Part shown: one piece after another, positions 5,641-8,351 of the stretch
How positions within the stretch are numbered: position 1 is the stretch's first letter
Layout of the letters: every line of letters begins with the position of its first letter
NCBI GenBank assembly: GCA_007121175.1
Contig: SKMG01000191.1
Coordinates: 1-8,351, forward strand
Direction: 5' to 3'
Source of the DNA: Trueperaceae bacterium
Lineage (GTDB): Bacteria; Deinococcota; Deinococci; Deinococcales; Trueperaceae
DNA length: 8,351 nucleotides
Translations under genes and position numbers: made by a program
Notes under the pieces: generated by a model
What the model saw: the letters and a program-made list of their open reading frames with translations, nothing else
Database searches by the model: none
What the model was told of the DNA's origin: nothing

Positions 5641-7602
5641 ATGGACCACGACGTCGAAACACGCGCCCTGCGGCGCGAGGCGATTCTCACCGCGGTCACC
5701 GGGTGCGGACTCGCGCTCGGCCTGATCGCCACCTGGCTCGATGCACCAGCGTGGCTACCCTCCGCCGGGTACCTGACTGCCTATCTCGCCGGTGGCGTGC
5801 CCGCCGGCGTCACGGCGCTCCGATCGTTGCGGCGTGGGTCTCTCGACATCGACTCGTTGATGGTCATGGCGGCGCTGGCCGCTGCCGCGGTCGGCGAGGC
5901 CCGCGATGGCGCGATCCTGCTCTTCCTGTTCAGCCTGGCCGGAACGCTCGAGGACTTCGCGATGGGGCGGACCAAGCGCGAGGTCGATGCGCTGCTCAAG
6001 CTGCGTCCCGACGTCGCCGTGAGGCGCCTGCCGGACGGCAGTAGCGAGCGAGTGGCCGTCGAGCAACTCGAGCTCGGCGACGTAGTCCTCGTAGCGCCTG
6101 GGGAACGCCTGCCCGCCGATGGCAGGGTGCTCACGGGCCACTCCGCCGTCGATCAGGCCCCCATCACCGGCGAAGGCGTCCCGGTCGACAAGGCCCCTGG
6201 CGCCGAGGTGTTTGCGGCGACGGTGAACGGACACGGTGCCCTCGAGGTCGAAGTGACGAAGGAGGCAGCAGCTTCGACGGTGGCCAGGATGATCGATCTG
6301 GTCACCGAGGCGCGCGCGCAGCGCTCGCCCAGCCAGCGGATCGGCGAGTGGTTCGGGCAGCGCTATACGGTGCTGGTGTTGGGCGGAAGCCTGGCTGCAC
6401 TGCTCGTCCTGCTCTCGCTCGGGCGCGAGACCTCGAGCGCCCTCTACACGACGGCGACACTCCTGGTTGCCGCCAGCCCGTGCGCGGTGGTGATCAGCGT
6501 CCCCGCCGCCGTGCTCTCGGCCTTGGCGGCCGCGGCTCGAGGCGGGGTGCTGTTCAAGGGCGGGGCAGCGCTCGAGACCTTGGGCAAGAGCGTCACCGTG
6601 GCGTTCGACAAGACTGGCACGCTCACGCGCGGGCAACCCGCAGTGACCGACGTGATCGCCGCCAACGGCGACGAGACGTCGTTGCTCGCCTTGGCGGCGG
6701 CGATCGAGTCGCGTTCCGAGCACCCGATCGCTCGGGCCGTGATGGCCGAAGCGGAGCGGCGTGGCATCGCCTTCGATGCGGTGGCCGACATCACGGCCGT
6801 CCCTGGCCTCGGGCTCCGTGCGAGGCTCGATGGCCGGCGGCTGTGGGCCGGCACCCGCACGCTGATGGCGTCCGAGGGCCTGACACTGCCGCCGTCGCTC
6901 GAGGACGCCGTAGCGGAGCTCGAGCGGCGCGGAGCCACGTTGGTCCTCGTCGGTGACGAAGCAGCGGTACAGGGCGTCGTTGCCGTGGCGGACACGATAC
7001 GTGAGCGCGCCGCCGCGGCGCTGGCGAACTTGCGTGCGGCGGGCGTCGAGCGCCTCGTCATGCTCACCGGCGACAACGCCGGCGTCGCCCACGCGGTCGC
7101 TGCCGAGGTCGGCATCCGCGAAGAGGACGTGCACGCCGACTTGCTGCCAGAGGACAAGCTCACCATCGTGGACCGGCTGCACCGGGATGGCACGATCTCG
7201 TACGTCGGTGACGGTGTCAACGATGCGGCGGCGCTGGCGCGTGCCGATGTCGGCATCGCCATGGGCGCGGCGGGCAGCGATGTCGCCATCGAAACCGCTG
7301 ATGTCGCCCTCTTGGCCGATGACCTCGGGCGGCTCGAGGTTGCCTATCGGTTGTCGCGTCGAGCCAACCGGGTGGTGCGGCAGAACCTGGTGTTCGCGCT
7401 CGGCGCCATGGTGGTTCTGGTGGCGTTCACGTTGTTCGCCGACCTGCCCCTGCCTCTGGCGGTCATCGGCCATGAGGGGGGCACGCTCCTGGTCGTCGCC
7501 AACGGGTTGCGGTTGTTGATGCCCGAGCGCCGGCGTGGATCCGGGCCTGCCGAGGCCGGAGCCGAGGTCAGCGCCCGGCCGACGCGGGCGACGTCGTCTT
7601 GA
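5641..7602 (+). CDS. P1B-4-type heavy-metal-transporting P-type ATPase (probable Fe/Co/Zn/Cd exporter)
   Basis: Inner-membrane pump that uses ATP to expel divalent metal from the cytoplasm. The 653 residues hold every expected landmark: actuator motif TGEG (176-179), metal-site SPC (279-281), phosphorylation motif DKTGT with Asp323, EHP (360-362) in the nucleotide domain, TGDN (476-479), GDGVND (523-528) and HEGGT (611-615) in the last membrane segment. SPC together with HEGGT defines subclass P1B-4 (CoaT, CtpD, PfeT), not the CPC copper or zinc/cadmium pumps; members export Co, Fe(II) or Zn. There is no N-terminal metal-binding domain, which is common in P1B-4. The start is firm because an in-frame TGA at 5635 precedes ATG 5641 and the next Met is residue 74. 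The actuator Ser/Ala of TGE[S/A] is Gly here. The nearby ferric importer makes Fe(II) a reasonable guess, but sequence alone does not decide the metal. No metal-responsive regulator gene is adjacent. Confidence 0.93.
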   Translation: MDHDVETRALRREAILTAVTGCGLALGLIATWLDAPAWLPSAGYLTAYLAGGVPAGVTALRSLRRGSLDIDSLMVMAALAAAAVGEARDGAILLFLFSLAGTLEDFAMGRTKREVDALLKLRPDVAVRRLPDGSSERVAVEQLELGDVVLVAPGERLPADGRVLTGHSAVDQAPITGEGVPVDKAPGAEVFAATVNGHGALEVEVTKEAAASTVARMIDLVTEARAQRSPSQRIGEWFGQRYTVLVLGGSLAALLVLLSLGRETSSALYTTATLLVAASPCAVVISVPAAVLSALAAAARGGVLFKGGAALETLGKSVTVAFDKTGTLTRGQPAVTDVIAANGDETSLLALAAAIESRSEHPIARAVMAEAERRGIAFDAVADITAVPGLGLRARLDGRRLWAGTRTLMASEGLTLPPSLEDAVAELERRGATLVLVGDEAAVQGVVAVADTIRERAAAALANLRAAGVERLVMLTGDNAGVAHAVAAEVGIREEDVHADLLPEDKLTIVDRLHRDGTISYVGDGVNDAAALARADVGIAMGAAGSDVAIETADVALLADDLGRLEVAYRLSRRANRVVRQNLVFALGAMVVLVAFTLFADLPLPLAVIGHEGGTLLVVANGLRLLMPERRRGSGPAEAGAEVSARPTRATSS

Positions 7603-7625
7603 GCGCAGCCGGTCGCGTCGTGCTG

Positions 7626-7646
7626 CCTCTCGGGACGGGGGAGAGG
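7626..7646 (+). terminator. GC-rich hairpin after the metal ATPase gene, possible terminator
   Basis: CCTCTC (7626-7631) pairs with GAGAGG (7641-7646) across a 9-base loop, 24 bases after the stop codon at 7600-7602. There is no following T-run, so it may be an imperfect intrinsic terminator, an mRNA 3'-end stabiliser, or chance. The genes on both sides converge here, so some termination signal is expected. Confidence 0.3.
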
Positions 7647-7716
7647 TCGGAGTATATGCCGGCGGCAGAGGCGCCGAGTGTGAGGTCACGCTCGAAGGTG
7701 CTGACCCTCTACAACT

Positions 7717-7745
7717 ATGTATGATGTGTGCAACAGTGTCTACAT
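7717..7745. promoter_or_regulatory. 29-base dyad in the convergent intergenic region
   Basis: The stretch reads ATGTA-N5-TGT-N3-ACA-N5-TACAT, eight symmetric pairs centred on 7731, in an AT-richer island of an otherwise GC-rich region. It contains a TATGAT hexamer (7720-7725) resembling a -10 box. The size and layout look like a dimeric repressor operator, but the flanking genes converge, so no obvious start codon lies downstream. The protein that would bind it is unknown. Confidence 0.35.
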
Positions 7746-7775
7746 GAACGAACGCCGTAATCGAGAGGCCTGCGG

Positions 7776-8351
7776 TCAACCTCGCGATCGCGCCGCGCGC
7801 AGCGTCACCACTCGCGAGCGCCACGGTACGACTCGTTCCACGAGCTGGGCGCGGTACCGACGCGCGACCGCCTCGAGCGCCTCCTTCCCCAAGGCGGCTG
7901 CGAGAGCGGCGCCATAGGGTCCTGGCTCCTCGGCTGTGCCGAACCAGCGCTGCAGCGCCGCGGCGGTGATCCGCTGGTCTGCCACCACCGTGGTTTCACG
8001 CACGTCGACGAACTCGAACCCGGCAGCGGCCGCGACCTCGCGGAGTCGCTCCGCCGTCCATGCCCTACCTGCACCGTCGTTTCGATAGAGTGGCTCTTCC
8101 GCGGCCCGTACCTCGGTCGCCGACGCCTCCGAGCCCGTCCAATCGAGGAGCGCCGACAGGCGTTGACCGCGGCTGGCGTCGATCTCGGACAAGACCACCA
8201 CGCCAGTGGGCGATAGCAGCGTTCCGAGCTGGCGGAGCCACGTGCTCGGTTCGGCGATAGCCGACAGGGCCGAGCGTCCGAGCGCCCGGTCGAAGCGCAA
8301 CGGTCGCGTGCGTTCGTCTCCCGACAAGACAGCCGCGAGTGAGTCTGGTCC
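7776..8351 (-). CDS. C-terminal part of a methyltransferase-like protein, probably a RarA/unknown-domain fusion (partial)
   Basis: The open frame runs off the right edge; 191 C-terminal residues are visible. They hold the second half of a class I Rossmann methyltransferase-like fold: FDRALGRSAL (20-29), a strand after LSPTG (46-50) reading VVVLSE, GQRLSALLDW (62-71), then a C-terminal extension with RITAAALQRWFG (127-138), PYG (145-147) and VPWRS (175-179). The extension matches my memory of long proteins that join the AAA+ replication-associated recombination factor RarA to a domain of unknown function (the PRK13341 type). If so, the ATPase part, which acts at stalled replication forks, lies beyond the window. 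The SAM-binding glycine motif would also lie upstream, so methyltransferase activity cannot be judged. A TTG at 8327 could begin a short reading, but the fold needs more N-terminal sequence and the frame stays open. A stand-alone methyltransferase is the main alternative. Confidence 0.7.
   Translation of the reverse strand, partial: GPDSLAAVLSGDERTRPLRFDRALGRSALSAIAEPSTWLRQLGTLLSPTGVVVLSEIDASRGQRLSALLDWTGSEASATEVRAAEEPLYRNDGAGRAWTAERLREVAAAAGFEFVDVRETTVVADQRITAAALQRWFGTAEEPGPYGAALAAALGKEALEAVARRYRAQLVERVVPWRSRVVTLRAARSRG

Noticed and set aside
4504..5649. A 381-codon minus-strand open frame across the two middle genes
   Set aside because: Arg/Pro/Ala-rich without recognisable motifs. The plus-strand frames carry conserved motifs and paired CxxC/CxxH sites.
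7682..7710. GAGGTCA...TGACCCTC inverted repeat with a 13-base spacer
   Set aside because: Arms are short, need a bulge to extend past five bases, and no T-run follows; too weak to call an operator or terminator.
5755..7824. A 689-codon open frame on the minus strand opposite the metal ATPase gene
   Set aside because: Long antisense frames are expected in high-GC genes with strong third-position bias. The translation is a low-complexity Arg/His/Gln-rich chain with no motif, while the plus strand encodes every P-type ATPase landmark.
7717..7917. A 66-codon plus-strand frame after the 7717-7745 dyad
   Set aside because: Mostly antisense to the methyltransferase-like gene, with an Arg/Ser/Ala-rich translation and no ribosome binding site.

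Overview
This is a high-GC, ordinary-looking chromosomal segment with no phage, transposon, tRNA, rRNA or CRISPR signal. The lineage cannot be fixed from the window. A diderm, high-GC bacterium of the Deinococcota (Truepera/Deinococcus-like) is my best guess. Three things point that way: an iron-binding protein with a cleavable signal peptide and no lipobox, whose mature start (QTLTIYSGR) looks like Deinococcota homologues; a probable leaderless promoter; and a RarA-type fusion protein at the right edge. Actinobacteriota or Chloroflexota are not excluded.

Left part (8-3758, minus strand): a compact three-gene ferric-iron ABC importer operon, read right to left as fbpA (periplasmic Fe(III)-binding protein), fbpB (fused 12-helix permease) and fbpC (ATPase). 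fbpA and fbpB most likely overlap by four bases through a CTG start codon (CTGA), and two bases separate fbpB from fbpC. Region 3759-3908 is a divergent control region. It holds the fbpA leader, an AT-rich promoter patch, a sequence like one half of a DtxR/IdeR iron box, and on the other strand a -10 box six bases before a GTG start.

Middle (3909-5439, plus strand): two co-oriented genes of unknown function. One is an alpha/alpha-toroid protein of the prenyltransferase/squalene-cyclase-repeat type. The other is a small protein with a duplicated CxxC...CxxH metal-binding module. They are 28 bases apart, and a 12-codon reading frame bridges the gap.

Right part: a 200-base hairpin-rich gap leads to a P1B-4 heavy-metal-transporting ATPase (5641-7602, plus; SPC and HEGGT motifs; probable Fe(II)/Co/Zn/Cd exporter). 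A convergent intergenic region (7603-7775) contains a 29-base dyad. The last gene (7776 to the right edge, minus) is the C-terminal methyltransferase-like part of a protein that I think is a RarA/methyltransferase-like fusion.

Functionally the window puts a ferric-iron importer and a transition-metal exporter within 2 kb of each other, with a predicted metal-binding protein between them. This would suit metal homeostasis, but no shared regulator gene is visible. I found no clearly new multi-gene system. The most useful leads are the CTG-started permease, the duplicated zinc-site protein and the uncharacterised regulatory sequences.
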